Source of the DNA: a bacterium
GTDB lineage: Bacteria; Vulcanimicrobiota; JABDET01
DNA: 42,639 nt
Assembly: GCA_021800275.1 (NCBI GenBank)
Contig: JAJYZB010000016.1
Coordinates: forward strand, 1 to 42,639
Reading direction: 5' to 3'
Positions 1 to 8,643 of the stretch are shown in pieces (position 1 is the first letter of the stretch; each line of letters opens with the position of its first letter). Position numbers and translations under genes: made by a program. The notes under the pieces are model-generated. The model was not told where the DNA came from. It was given only the letters and a program-made list of their open reading frames with translations, and ran no database searches.

Positions 1-1443
1 AGAATAGGCAGGATAAGGCTTAATCTCATAAATCCCATACTCTTCAGGATGAACAAAATAAGGACTGTTCCTCTCAGCCCTGATTCTCCCCACTGCAATA
101 GGAGGAGGAAGATGGGTAATGAAAGGGATCAGCTTTTCCATTTCTTTATATTCCTGTGGGGACTCTCCAGGCATGCCAGTCAAAAAATTCCAGTTAACAA
201 GAATGCCATATTCTAAACACCACTTCAAAAACTGCAGGTTTTCAAGAACGGTTGTTCCCTTTCTCATTAACTTCAAATGGTTGTCATGCAGAGTTTCAAT
301 CCCAGGCTGCAGAGATCTCACACCCCCCTGCTTCAACTGAAAAATCTGATATTTTTTTAAATTTGTTTTAGTATAGACCCACAGGTTAAGATTCAAATCT
401 TTCAGGCGAGGAAAAAGTTCATTAAAATAAGAAGGAGGCAGAATAAAGTCTCTAAAAAAAAGATCTCTAACTCGATGCCGCTTCACCTGGGTTTCAATCT
501 CTAAAAAAGCTCTCTCAGGGGATTTAAAGCGAAATTGAATAAAACGATCATCTAACCCGCAGAATGTACAGTGCGATTTTTCCCCCCACCAGCACCCTCT
601 GGATCCAGCAAATATTAAACTTGGAAAAATCTGTGAGTGCATCTTATATTTCTCAAAGGCTGCGAAATAATCACTGTGATCAGGAAGAGGAGCTTTTGTT
701 ACATCATAGGGACTGTGAATTTCCGGATTGCTCACCACCTTCCCGTTAACGCGATAACAAATCCCTGGAAGTGCCAGATATTCAGATCCTCTGTTTAAAA
801 GAGAATGAATCAACTTGTAAAATACATTCTCCCCTTCTCCTCTGACCACAAAATCAACATACGGAAACTTTTTAATCAGAGTCTCTCCTACTGAACCGCT
901 GAAATTATATCCGTACAGGACAACAGTCTTGCCTCGGGTGTTCTCTTTGATCCATCGGGCAATCGCCAAACAGGGAAGATTCCGATCCGGAATATCGGTA
1001 AAAATAGAGACCATAGAATACTGATCCCATTGAATTTCTTTTAAAAAACCATGTAGAAAAGGAGGAATGAGAGAACGAATCAATTTCACTAAATGCAGGA
1101 ATGTTTCAGGGACGCCAGATTCTCGCAGAAAACCATAGTAGGATTCAGGTTTATATGGGGGACAATCCCAGGCTGCATCCGTAAAAAGCCACTCGTGAAG
1201 ATTCGTGATGTACCAGTTTGTCAGCACGAAACCATAGTCATGAGCGGTAAAAAGACGTTTTTGCCGCTTCTGAGCAGCAGCGATATAGTTAAAAAGGGGG
1301 AAATTCAGATATTCCACCGTGACTTTTATCCCCTTTCCCGTAAGAATTGCTTTTAAAAGACTGGCATCTTTTGATGGATAACTCAACTTATGGCCAGGGG
1401 GGACTAAGAAAAGTATTTTCTTCGCTTGGCGAGAATCTACCAT
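1..1443 (-). CDS. RiPP-maturation-type radical SAM protein (C-terminus cut by window edge)
   Basis: Open on the minus strand from ATG at 1443 to the window edge (481 codons seen), so the C-terminus is missing. An in-frame TAG lies directly upstream of the ATG, which fixes the start. The first ~200 residues resemble a B12-binding-like Rossmann region. At about residues 286-300 is the cluster motif GCWWGEKSHCTFCGLDD, a CX7CX2C spacing rather than the usual CX3CX2C. This spacing and the CWWG/CTFCGL signature are typical of the family named RiPP maturation radical SAM protein 1 (rSAM_ocin_1), which acts on ribosomal peptides. It is clearly paralogous to the full-length enzyme at 27944-29866 (shared FLKWC..YGI...WNFL.G.PGE and ITHLPPPI-type blocks). 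It lies 7 bases after a small precursor-like ORF, as expected for peptide and enzyme in one transcript. The family is well supported; the exact modification (methylation or other radical chemistry) cannot be read here. Confidence 0.88.
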   Translation of the reverse strand, partial: MVDSRQAKKILFLVPPGHKLSYPSKDASLLKAILTGKGIKVTVEYLNFPLFNYIAAAQKRQKRLFTAHDYGFVLTNWYITNLHEWLFTDAAWDCPPYKPESYYGFLRESGVPETFLHLVKLIRSLIPPFLHGFLKEIQWDQYSMVSIFTDIPDRNLPCLAIARWIKENTRGKTVVLYGYNFSGSVGETLIKKFPYVDFVVRGEGENVFYKLIHSLLNRGSEYLALPGICYRVNGKVVSNPEIHSPYDVTKAPLPDHSDYFAAFEKYKMHSQIFPSLIFAGSRGCWWGEKSHCTFCGLDDRFIQFRFKSPERAFLEIETQVKRHRVRDLFFRDFILPPSYFNELFPRLKDLNLNLWVYTKTNLKKYQIFQLKQGGVRSLQPGIETLHDNHLKLMRKGTTVLENLQFLKWCLEYGILVNWNFLTGMPGESPQEYKEMEKLIPFITHLPPPIAVGRIRAERNSPYFVHPEEYGIYEIKPYPAYS

Positions 1444-1450
1444 CTAGTAA

Positions 1451-1639
1451 TCAGCCAAGAGCTGTATAGAAACCGTAGGGATAAGCCAGAGCCAAATTTG
1501 TAAGAGCTTCTGACTGCATATGAGAAACGATCCCGGCGGACCCAACAATTTCAATAAGCTCAGGGTTTTCCCATTTTTTTTTCTGTTTCTTCCTTTTTGC
1601 TTTTGGAGGTTTTGGGTCCGATTTCTTTCTGGATTTCAT
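1451..1639 (-). CDS. Candidate RiPP precursor peptide (62 aa)
   Basis: Small ORF of 62 residues ending 7 bases before the radical SAM gene and starting 71 bases after the sulfatase-like gene, all on the minus strand. The first ~22 residues are very rich in Lys/Arg (MKSRKKSDPKPPKAKRKKQK). They are followed by KKKWENPELIEIVGSAG, which resembles the [Y/W]xxPxLxxxG leader motif that PqqD-like domains recognise in lasso-type and some other RiPP precursors. The last ~25 residues are neutral to hydrophobic with several aromatics (AYPYGFYTALG) and could be the core. There is no signal peptide. Only a weak purine-rich site (AAGAAG) precedes the ATG. The call rests on position and architecture, not on recognised homology; a non-functional ORF or a small basic protein is the alternative. 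Confidence 0.5.
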   Translation of the reverse strand: MKSRKKSDPKPPKAKRKKQKKKWENPELIEIVGSAGIVSHMQSEALTNLALAYPYGFYTALG

Positions 1640-1710
1640 ACCACTGGTTTCTTCTTGGAAATCAAATTTCCTTTAGAATTGCCCAGGAAAATGGGAAATA
1701 CATTGAGCTT

Positions 1711-3777
1711 TTATAAATATCCTAATGATTTAAGTTTTTCGGCTAATTCCAATTCTTCAATTTTAGAATAGGGAGCTGACTCTGCACAAGGAATTGGATC
1801 ATTAGAGCGAAAAATATTTAAAAAAAGTTTCCGACAGGCGCGTCTGTAATCTTCAGCTCCTCGAGAAAAAGATTCTGATAAATCGTATTTCTCAAAAATA
1901 TCGTCTTTCACAGAAAAAAATTCCTCCAAAAATGCAGAGGAATACCTCCGATCCAGTCCCTGTATATAGTGATAATGGCCATCCATAACTGATATGTCAT
2001 GGTATTGAGTAAATTTTGCGTATAAAGATCTGAGACACTCGCTGAAAATTTTTTCCCGATTTAAGGGCTTCTGCTCCTGAAGCAGATAGGATAGATCTAT
2101 TCCGTCAAACATAGATTTTTTAGCTAATTTCAAATCATGCACCTCTGCTAGAGTTGGATAAAGGTCTAAAAGAGAGACTAGATTTTCAATCACAGTTCCT
2201 CCCCTGGTTCCTAAAAAATTGTAGAAAATAAGTGGAACATGAAGCACTTCCTTATACATTTCTCCATGTCCAAACGTTTTATGATCCCATATATCTTCTC
2301 CATGGTCGCTCAAAATGATGATCAGAGTATTTGAAAGGAGTTTCATACGCTCTAATTTATCCATAAGTATCCCTAAATACTGATCCAGATGGAATAAACT
2401 GCTGTCATACAGATTAACGGCAAACTCTTTTTCTTCGGAGGTTGGGACAAAATCGAAGGGAAACCGGGTCATGTTTTTATGATTGGACAATCTTCCGCCC
2501 ATGAACTTGTCTTTGATAAAATAACGATGCAGATGGGGTTGATGAGCTTCATAAGTATGCAGAAATAAGAAAAAATTGGCTTTTCGTGAAACTTCTTGGA
2601 TCCAATCCAGTCCTTTCATAAAAATTCTATCTGTTTTATCCTCAAGATCTTCTTGTCCATCATCATTAACATACAAATCAAATCCATGTGAGAATCCCAA
2701 TATGCTGTTAACGTACCCGCTTCCCGTAAAAGCAGCGGTCAAATACCCTTTATGATGATACAACTTTGCCAGAGGTTCAGAATTTAAATATTTCTTTCTA
2801 TAAAGGTAAAGATTAAACTTTTCTTTATTTTTGGAATCACTGATGAACCGAGAAGAATATTGGCCAGTAAAAAGGCTGATATGGGCGGGCAGAGTCCAGG
2901 GCGCTGGTGAATAAGCTCTTTTGAATAAAACTCCACTTTGGGCAATATCTTTCAAACATGGAGACGTTTTTACACGATACCCATAAGCTGACAAATGATC
3001 AGCCCTCACAGTATCCAAACACACAAGAACAACATTCTGTCTTTTCTTTTTTGACATAAAAAAAGGTGAATCATATAAAAATAAAGGTTTTGAAATAAAA
3101 ACCGCAGCATTCCGAGAGGATTCTTTATCCAAACTTTTAAGAGAAAAATTAAATGTTGCTTTTTCGCTCAAACCTGCGAAAGGTAAAAGATCAATTTTGA
3201 CCTTATTCCACTTTCCCTGACACCGATCATTAAGTTTTATAGACTTAAAAAGAACCGTTTTCATTTCTCTGTCTGTAATAGAGAGATTAAGAGAGATTTC
3301 GTCATACTCACATAGGGAAAAAAGCAAATAATCAAAAAGAATTTCAGTGAAATGTTTGATTGAATATTCCATTTTGCAGGTTTCACCAATGGGAAGGAAA
3401 ATTGCCGTTTTTTCTTCTTCAACTCCTTTTTCACGTGCATCAAAAACTTTTAAACTCTGCCCGCTGTACAAAGGCTGCAGGGATAAATCCTTTAGGCTCC
3501 ATTTCTGTTCCGAACTTCCTGCAGCCTGTTCCAACGTCAGCTTATTTTGGCCTCGTATCATAAACTCGGGAGGAACAAAGCACTGTAAAGTGAAAAACCT
3601 GTCCTGCTGGGTTCCAATAGGAGAAAGTAAAAAACGATTTATTCGCAGTTTAAAAGCTGGCTGCTCAAAACTTAAGTTTGAATTAGCATCCTGCTCTAAT
3701 AGTATTTTAAGCTGCTGCCAGCTCTTTTCTTGAACCTTGAAGAAAAAATCAATTCTGTCCCTTTTCAAGGCGCTCAA
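1711..3777 (-). CDS. Sulfatase-like hydrolase/transferase with N-terminal beta-rich domain (copy 1)
   Basis: 688-residue protein of the alkaline phosphatase/sulfatase superfamily. Roughly residues 1-240 form a beta-rich, carbohydrate-binding-like region. The catalytic part starts near residue 248 with NVVLVCLDTVRADHLSAYGY, and a metal-binding LSDHGEDIWDH follows later. The C-terminus LAEKLKSLGYL is typical of the sulfatase family. At the position of the formylglycine motif C/S-x-P-x-R this protein has T-L-P-A-H (in PAPWTLPAHISLF), so the likely nucleophile is Thr, as in phospho-group transferases. A formylglycine sulfatase is therefore unlikely. There is no signal peptide or membrane segment, so it appears cytoplasmic. 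It starts with TTG inside the end of the TPR gene (29-base overlap); an alternative TTG lies at 3768. Its paralogue is at 8571-10712. The substrate is unknown; modifying a glycan or lipid-linked glycan is plausible. Confidence 0.85.
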   Translation of the reverse strand: MSALKRDRIDFFFKVQEKSWQQLKILLEQDANSNLSFEQPAFKLRINRFLLSPIGTQQDRFFTLQCFVPPEFMIRGQNKLTLEQAAGSSEQKWSLKDLSLQPLYSGQSLKVFDAREKGVEEEKTAIFLPIGETCKMEYSIKHFTEILFDYLLFSLCEYDEISLNLSITDREMKTVLFKSIKLNDRCQGKWNKVKIDLLPFAGLSEKATFNFSLKSLDKESSRNAAVFISKPLFLYDSPFFMSKKKRQNVVLVCLDTVRADHLSAYGYRVKTSPCLKDIAQSGVLFKRAYSPAPWTLPAHISLFTGQYSSRFISDSKNKEKFNLYLYRKKYLNSEPLAKLYHHKGYLTAAFTGSGYVNSILGFSHGFDLYVNDDGQEDLEDKTDRIFMKGLDWIQEVSRKANFFLFLHTYEAHQPHLHRYFIKDKFMGGRLSNHKNMTRFPFDFVPTSEEKEFAVNLYDSSLFHLDQYLGILMDKLERMKLLSNTLIIILSDHGEDIWDHKTFGHGEMYKEVLHVPLIFYNFLGTRGGTVIENLVSLLDLYPTLAEVHDLKLAKKSMFDGIDLSYLLQEQKPLNREKIFSECLRSLYAKFTQYHDISVMDGHYHYIQGLDRRYSSAFLEEFFSVKDDIFEKYDLSESFSRGAEDYRRACRKLFLNIFRSNDPIPCAESAPYSKIEELELAEKLKSLGYL

Positions 3778-4459
3778 TTTCTCGCTTCCACTGTTCTTCT
3801 CTCGAAATTTTAAATAAAACCTTGAAATGCTTTACCGCTTCCTCTCCTTTCCCCTGTTTTTCATAACAATCGGCAAGCTGACTCCTGGCATGAGGATTAA
3901 GGGGATTGTGTTTTAAGGCTGTTTTATACTCCCTTAAAGCATCCTCCAAAAGAGAGTGCTTTTTAAATAAATTACCGCGTTCAAGATAAATCCATTCCTT
4001 AAAAAAAGAAGAAGAATTATTAAGAGCCTTTTGATATTCCTGGAGGGCTTCCATAGGTTTCCCAAGATTGGACAAAACATTTGCCAGACAGTGATGAGCC
4101 GCAAAATTTTCATGGTTTCTGTTTAGAACGGCTTTCAACTCAGAAAAAGCTTCTTCATGTCTTTCTACCGCCAAATATAAGCGGCCTAAAAGAATCCCTA
4201 CTTCTTCACTGTCAGGATCCAGGTTTTTGGCTGTCAATAAATAATCAAGAGCTTGATCATATTTTTCCTGCTGCAGAAGCAGATTGCCGATCCGAACATG
4301 AACAGGAGCAAAATTAGGATCTAAATCTTCTGCGCGGGCATAAGTCTCTAACGCTTTCCCAACCTGACCTTCTTGTTCAAATTTCAATCCTTTTTCAAGG
4401 TATTCCCAAACCTGCTTCCGGACAGAATGACTCTCTTTTTGTTTAGCAGCTGTTTTCAT
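3749..4459 (-). CDS. TPR repeat protein (236 aa)
   Basis: Soluble protein made almost wholly of tetratricopeptide repeats. Five to six units are visible with the usual G/A/P pattern, for example GKALETYARAEDLDPNFAPV, YDQALDYLLTAKNLDPDSEE, MEALQEYQKALNNS and DALREYKTALKHNPLNPHA. No signal peptide or transmembrane segment is seen, so it should act in the cytoplasm as a protein-binding scaffold. It is the first gene of the minus-strand unit. The sulfatase-like gene begins inside its last codons, implying translational coupling. It is divergent from the deacetylase across a 104-base gap. The partner is unknown. Confidence 0.85.
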   Translation of the reverse strand: MKTAAKQKESHSVRKQVWEYLEKGLKFEQEGQVGKALETYARAEDLDPNFAPVHVRIGNLLLQQEKYDQALDYLLTAKNLDPDSEEVGILLGRLYLAVERHEEAFSELKAVLNRNHENFAAHHCLANVLSNLGKPMEALQEYQKALNNSSSFFKEWIYLERGNLFKKHSLLEDALREYKTALKHNPLNPHARSQLADCYEKQGKGEEAVKHFKVLFKISREEQWKREIERLEKGQN

Positions 4460-4563
4460 GGATGCATTACAAATTCAAAAAGAAAGTCTTTTTTCCCTGC
4501 AGTTAAAGGATTTAGGTTGGATTTTAAAGAAAAGCGACTTCATAAAATAGAATAAAATCTCCT

Positions 4564-5214
4564 ATGGATGCTGTATTTACACAAGGCTCTTCAATAATAC
4601 CCTGCGTATCTCTCACATTTGACGATGGACCCACTCAGAAAACAACAACGGAAATTTTAAAAGTCTTAAAAAAATTTAATATTCTAGCAACCTTTTTCGT
4701 GACTGGAGAAAATACTTTAAACTTCCCTACAATGGCAAAAAGAATCGCGAAAGAGGGACATGAACTTGGAAATCACAGCTTTGCTCACCCTCATTTTTCT
4801 TCTCTTTCCATGACAGACATTCTTCTAGAAATTGAAACCACGAATAAGATCCTGCTGAAGCTGACAAAACAAAAACCTCTTTTTTTTCGACCTCCTTATG
4901 GGGATTATACCGAGAACCATAGTCATCTGATAAAAAGGATTGGCATGATGACAGCCCTCTGGTCAAAAGGTGGTGGTGACTGGGAAAAAGGAGGCATGAA
5001 AAAAATAGTTTCACAAATAGAGACCGATCTGCAGCCTGGAGACATCATTCTTCTCCATGATCACGATAGCCAAGAACACCATGAGCAAATTTCTGATGCC
5101 CTAACCCGCATTATCAGAGCTTGCAGAAAAAAAAAGATCCAAATCGTCCCATTGAAATATTTATATGGATTGTCCAATATAGAAGGGAATCTAAAAACAG
5201 CCTCAAAAGTATAA
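4564..5214 (+). CDS. Polysaccharide deacetylase (NodB homology domain, CE4)
   Basis: 216 residues, essentially a single NodB domain. All five CE4 motifs are visible: TFDDGP (catalytic base and metal Asp), HSFAHPHF (metal-binding HxxxH), RPPYGDY, the DW motif in GGGDWEKGG, and LLHDHD. The expected reaction is metal-dependent N-deacetylation of an N-acetylhexosamine in a surface polysaccharide or peptidoglycan. No signal peptide is seen, so it may act on a cytoplasmic lipid-linked or nucleotide-linked intermediate. It is first in a plus-strand unit with two glycosyltransferases, supporting a role in glycan assembly. The Shine-Dalgarno site is weak. Its last ~34 bases recur as a relic before the second three-domain GT gene (11826-11858). 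Confidence 0.92.
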   Translation: MDAVFTQGSSIIPCVSLTFDDGPTQKTTTEILKVLKKFNILATFFVTGENTLNFPTMAKRIAKEGHELGNHSFAHPHFSSLSMTDILLEIETTNKILLKLTKQKPLFFRPPYGDYTENHSHLIKRIGMMTALWSKGGGDWEKGGMKKIVSQIETDLQPGDIILLHDHDSQEHHEQISDALTRIIRACRKKKIQIVPLKYLYGLSNIEGNLKTASKV

Positions 5215-5215
5215 A
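5201..5215 (+). repeat. 15-base sequence shared with 11844-11858
   Basis: CCTCAAAAGTATAAA occurs here across the deacetylase stop codon and, identically, at 11844-11858. In both places it is followed by a three-domain glycosyltransferase gene, 49 bases downstream here and 42 bases at the other site. The similarity extends left to GAAGGG (5182 and 11826). It may be the end of a duplicated deacetylase gene, a conserved TATAAA-type -10 element, or both. Confidence 0.7.
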
Positions 5216-5263
5216 TCTGCAGGAATAAAATCAATCAAACAAACATCAAGATAAATAAATTAA

Positions 5264-7564
5264 ATGCGAATTACGGCTTTTATGCACGCATACAACAAAG
5301 AGGATATTGTCTATTATTCTCTGAAGCACTTGATTGAAAACGGAATCGAGGTCTATTTCATCAACCATGGATCAACGGACAACACAGTAAAAGAAGTGTC
5401 AAAGTGGCTGCGAAAAGGAGTCATTCATATTGAAAATTTGCCTCAAGATGCAGGGTATCCTCAAATCAATCGCAGAAAATTCGTTTTGACCCCTCTTCTA
5501 CGGAGAATCGAAGTTCTGTCTGCGCGACTTGAATCTGACTGGTATTTACTCAATGATGCCGATGAATTTCGGGAATCTCCCTGGCCCTATTTAAACCTCC
5601 AGGAGGCATTTACTGTTGTGGACCAAATGGGATCTAATGCCGTCAATTTTGAAGTTTTTAATTTTCAGCCTGCCCATCATTCTTTTGCTCCAGGCTCTGA
5701 GGTGAGAGAAGACGCCTGGAAAAATCCGAAATGTCCTGTGGATCTCACATGCAGCAATGGACAAAACGTAATCTTCCCAGGAAAAAAAGTCTTCCCGATT
5801 AAATTCATTCTGCGTCACTATCCCTCTAAAACTCAATCTAGCGGGAAATCCTCCTCCTTTATCTTCTGGGATGACAAGCAAATTCGCCTAAAGCTTTTAA
5901 GTGAGGATGCTTACAACACGCTTCACAGTTTTAATAAAAAATTATCCCCTCCTTCTGTCAGCACTTTGGAAGCAGACAGAGACATTCAAATGCTTGCAAG
6001 TGAAATAAGAGCTGCTGTCGAAGCACGAAACAAAAAAAATATTCCTGCTCTTTCTGCCAGACCTGTGGATTATCCTAAAATAAGCATCATCATACCCGCC
6101 CATCATCAACTGCATCTGATTCATCGCACTTTAGTCTCTCTTTTCCTAAACTGTGATTACCCGGCTCTCGAAATTTTAATCGTCAACTGCAGCTCAGATG
6201 ATAGAATCAGAGCCTATTTAGAGCTGATAAAAGGGGCGCCAATTATTGGCTTATCAGAAAACTTTAACAATCAAATTGAGGGAATTAATCTGGCCGCAAA
6301 ATGCTCCAGCGGCGACTATCTGTTTCTCCTGCCTCCGAATCTTGAAATTACTCCTGATTTTTTTGATCCCATCTTAAAATTCCTTTCAGATTTTCCAAAT
6401 GCCAAAGCTATCTGCCCCAAAATCATCTCTCATACAGAGGAAATCATTGAAGCAGGTTTTTCTTATATCCACAAAGGGAAAAGAATAGGCTGGGGAGAGA
6501 GCTATTCTTCTGAAAATTCTGAATACAATGTTGTGAAGCAGCTCTCATCTGGATCCTCTTTCTGTGCCTTTGTAAAGAGAGAAGTGTGGAATAAAATGAA
6601 TGGACTGGACAAAAACTTCTCTGAACTTTTCCCCGCCCTTATGAACTTTCATGAGGCTCTGGCAGAAAAAAAAGAAAAAATCTATTATCTTCCTTTCAGC
6701 TCTTTAAAGCTGCAAAATCTGCCTGATTCCAAAGACAGAACATCACCCTCTCAGCCGGTTAAGCCTTTAATCGAAACTCCACTTAAAATAAAAAAAGAAA
6801 TTTCGAAGAAAAAAATTTTAATTCTTGGAGTCTGTCTGGCAGATCAAATAAACTATGCAAAAGAAATTGCAGCAGAAGTTTCTAAATCCAAAAATTTCAC
6901 TATTAACCAAAAATGGGCTGCTCTTGGAAAAAGATCCACTGTGGAAGCCAGAAGGCTGACTGGAATCATTAAAAAGTTCACCATAAACCCTATTCCTAAA
7001 ATCCTCCCAAAGTTTGAAATCATCAATGCTCTGCTGAAAGAAGAAGATTTATCCCAATATGAATATCTGCTTATTATGGATGATGACATTCTTCTTCCTG
7101 ACACGTTCATCGATCAATTTTTATTTCTTCAGTCTAAGCTGAATTTTGCTGTCGCCCAGCCCGCCAGAAGTTTAAATTCCAATGGATATCATACCATTAC
7201 CTTTCAGCAGAAAGGAGTCCTTGCCAGACAAACTCTTTTTGTGGAAATAGGACCCATGGCGAGTTTTCACAAATCTGTTTACAAATTTTTCCTCCCCTTT
7301 GATTTAACTTCACCAATGGGCTGGGGATATGAAAATATCTGGTCCTATATAGCAAAAAAACATAAGTTTAAAATAGGAATTATTGACAACACTCCTGTGG
7401 ATCACTCTCTGAGAGAAACCACAAAGTTTTATAACGGCAAAATCTGCAACATCCAGAAAAAAGACCTCCTTCAGAAAAAACCTTATCTTGATCTGAAAGA
7501 ATGTTATCAAGTATTAAGCAGCATCACTTTGCAGGAAATGGTAAAATGCCCCATCCTTCGATAA
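5264..7564 (+). CDS. Multidomain glycosyltransferase, three GT-A-like domains (copy 1)
   Basis: 766 residues in three parts. Residues ~1-190 match a Glyco_tranf_2_4-type domain: MRITAFMHAYN, NHGSTDNT, and WYLLNDADEF as the metal/nucleotide site. Residues ~269-470 form a GT2 fold (KISIIIPAHHQ) in which the usual Asp-rich sites are altered: VNCSSDD, and LLPPNLE where a D-containing motif is expected. Residues ~516-750 form a third domain beginning KKKILILGVCLADQ, with LIMDDDILLP as a likely DxD site. Compared with its paralogue at 11900-14509 it lacks ~17 residues after VRE and ~37 residues after ILRHYP in the first domain. It probably transfers sugars during surface glycan assembly on the cytoplasmic side. 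No clear Shine-Dalgarno site precedes the ATG. Donor and acceptor are unknown. Confidence 0.85.
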   Translation: MRITAFMHAYNKEDIVYYSLKHLIENGIEVYFINHGSTDNTVKEVSKWLRKGVIHIENLPQDAGYPQINRRKFVLTPLLRRIEVLSARLESDWYLLNDADEFRESPWPYLNLQEAFTVVDQMGSNAVNFEVFNFQPAHHSFAPGSEVREDAWKNPKCPVDLTCSNGQNVIFPGKKVFPIKFILRHYPSKTQSSGKSSSFIFWDDKQIRLKLLSEDAYNTLHSFNKKLSPPSVSTLEADRDIQMLASEIRAAVEARNKKNIPALSARPVDYPKISIIIPAHHQLHLIHRTLVSLFLNCDYPALEILIVNCSSDDRIRAYLELIKGAPIIGLSENFNNQIEGINLAAKCSSGDYLFLLPPNLEITPDFFDPILKFLSDFPNAKAICPKIISHTEEIIEAGFSYIHKGKRIGWGESYSSENSEYNVVKQLSSGSSFCAFVKREVWNKMNGLDKNFSELFPALMNFHEALAEKKEKIYYLPFSSLKLQNLPDSKDRTSPSQPVKPLIETPLKIKKEISKKKILILGVCLADQINYAKEIAAEVSKSKNFTINQKWAALGKRSTVEARRLTGIIKKFTINPIPKILPKFEIINALLKEEDLSQYEYLLIMDDDILLPDTFIDQFLFLQSKLNFAVAQPARSLNSNGYHTITFQQKGVLARQTLFVEIGPMASFHKSVYKFFLPFDLTSPMGWGYENIWSYIAKKHKFKIGIIDNTPVDHSLRETTKFYNGKICNIQKKDLLQKKPYLDLKECYQVLSSITLQEMVKCPILR

Positions 7565-8643
7565 GCGTCATTATTGCCACTTACAACAGAGCCGATCTTT
7601 TAAAAAAGTGCTTATCCAGTTTTCTAGATCAAACTCTTTCTACTGACCACTTTGAAATGATTCTGATTGATGATGGTTCAAATGACAAAACAAAGCAAAT
7701 CTTTAGACAGATGGCTTCCAATTTACCCCTGAAGTATTTTAAACAAAATCACACAGGATTATCTGCAGCGCGAAATCTTGGATTATTTGCAGCAGAGGGG
7801 GAAATCCTCTTGTTTTTCGATGATGATGATCTAGCCGATAAAAATCTTCTCGGCATCCATTTAAATCTCCACAGAAAATATCCAGATTTGAATACAGCAG
7901 TATTAGGTTATACAGACTGGCTTCCGACTCTGAGAATTACCCCCATAATGTATTACATTACACATATTGGGCAGCATCTATTCTCGTATCTTTCTCTGGA
8001 TAACGAAATGATCCTGGATTTTTCTTACTTTTGGGGAGGACGTTCTTCATGCAAAAAAGAGTTTCTGATAAAACATGAAATCTTTAATCCACTGACCACA
8101 TGGGATGATTTTGAACTTGGATACAGGCTTTCCAATCATGGATTAAAAGTCTTGTTTTGTCCTGGAGCAGTTAGTTATATGAATCGAGAAGTAACCTATC
8201 ATGAGTTTTGCAAACGCTGCCATAGAATTGGAAAAGAAAAATTCAGAGTCTCAAAAATGCACCCCAATTTGAAAATTCCTGGGTCATGGGGAATCCAGGA
8301 GGCAGCAAAAAAATGGGAAAATGCAAAAAGGATTTTAGAAGCCAGAACAAAACAAGTCACTCTCCTTGAAGAAGAATATAAAAATTCTCTTCCTAATGTC
8401 AGTGCTGCGATTGTTTTAAAATTATTCAACCTGTATGAATGGTCATTCCAGTCCTTTTATCTAAAGGGTTATATTGAAGAGATGAACCAGCAAAAGGGCA
8501 CAGCACACGCTGTCCCATACCGCAAAATACCGAAAAAAGATCTCGATTATATCTGGAGAAAAAAGAAATCTCATAAATATCCGAGAGCCTTAAGTCTCTC
8601 GACAAGCTCTAAAGTTTCAACAGGAGAATACTCCAGCTCTTGA
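7546..8643 (+). CDS. Family 2 glycosyltransferase, probably 3'-altered (copy 1)
   Basis: GT2 protein of 365 residues from ATG 7546 (MPHPSISVIIATYN). I prefer this to ATG 7501 because AGGAA lies 8 bases upstream and the paralogue at 14506 starts at the equivalent place. GT-A hallmarks are SVIIATYNRADLL, LIDDGSNDKT, SAARNLGL, and FFDDDDLADKN as the DxD site. It overlaps the end of the preceding GT by 19 bases. Its last ~24 residues (YPRALSLSTSSKVS...) are read from the antisense of the convergent sulfatase-like gene's end (overlap 8571-8643). They match nothing in the paralogue, which continues at this point into a GT4 domain. The natural C-terminus therefore appears to have been lost at a rearrangement. 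The catalytic domain looks intact. Confidence 0.87.
   Translation: MPHPSISVIIATYNRADLLKKCLSSFLDQTLSTDHFEMILIDDGSNDKTKQIFRQMASNLPLKYFKQNHTGLSAARNLGLFAAEGEILLFFDDDDLADKNLLGIHLNLHRKYPDLNTAVLGYTDWLPTLRITPIMYYITHIGQHLFSYLSLDNEMILDFSYFWGGRSSCKKEFLIKHEIFNPLTTWDDFELGYRLSNHGLKVLFCPGAVSYMNREVTYHEFCKRCHRIGKEKFRVSKMHPNLKIPGSWGIQEAAKKWENAKRILEARTKQVTLLEEEYKNSLPNVSAAIVLKLFNLYEWSFQSFYLKGYIEEMNQQKGTAHAVPYRKIPKKDLDYIWRKKKSHKYPRALSLSTSSKVSTGEYSSS

Noticed and set aside
3347-3733. 128-codon plus-strand ORF inside the sulfatase-like gene
   Set aside because: It is the antisense shadow of a well-supported gene and has no recognisable domain or ribosome site.
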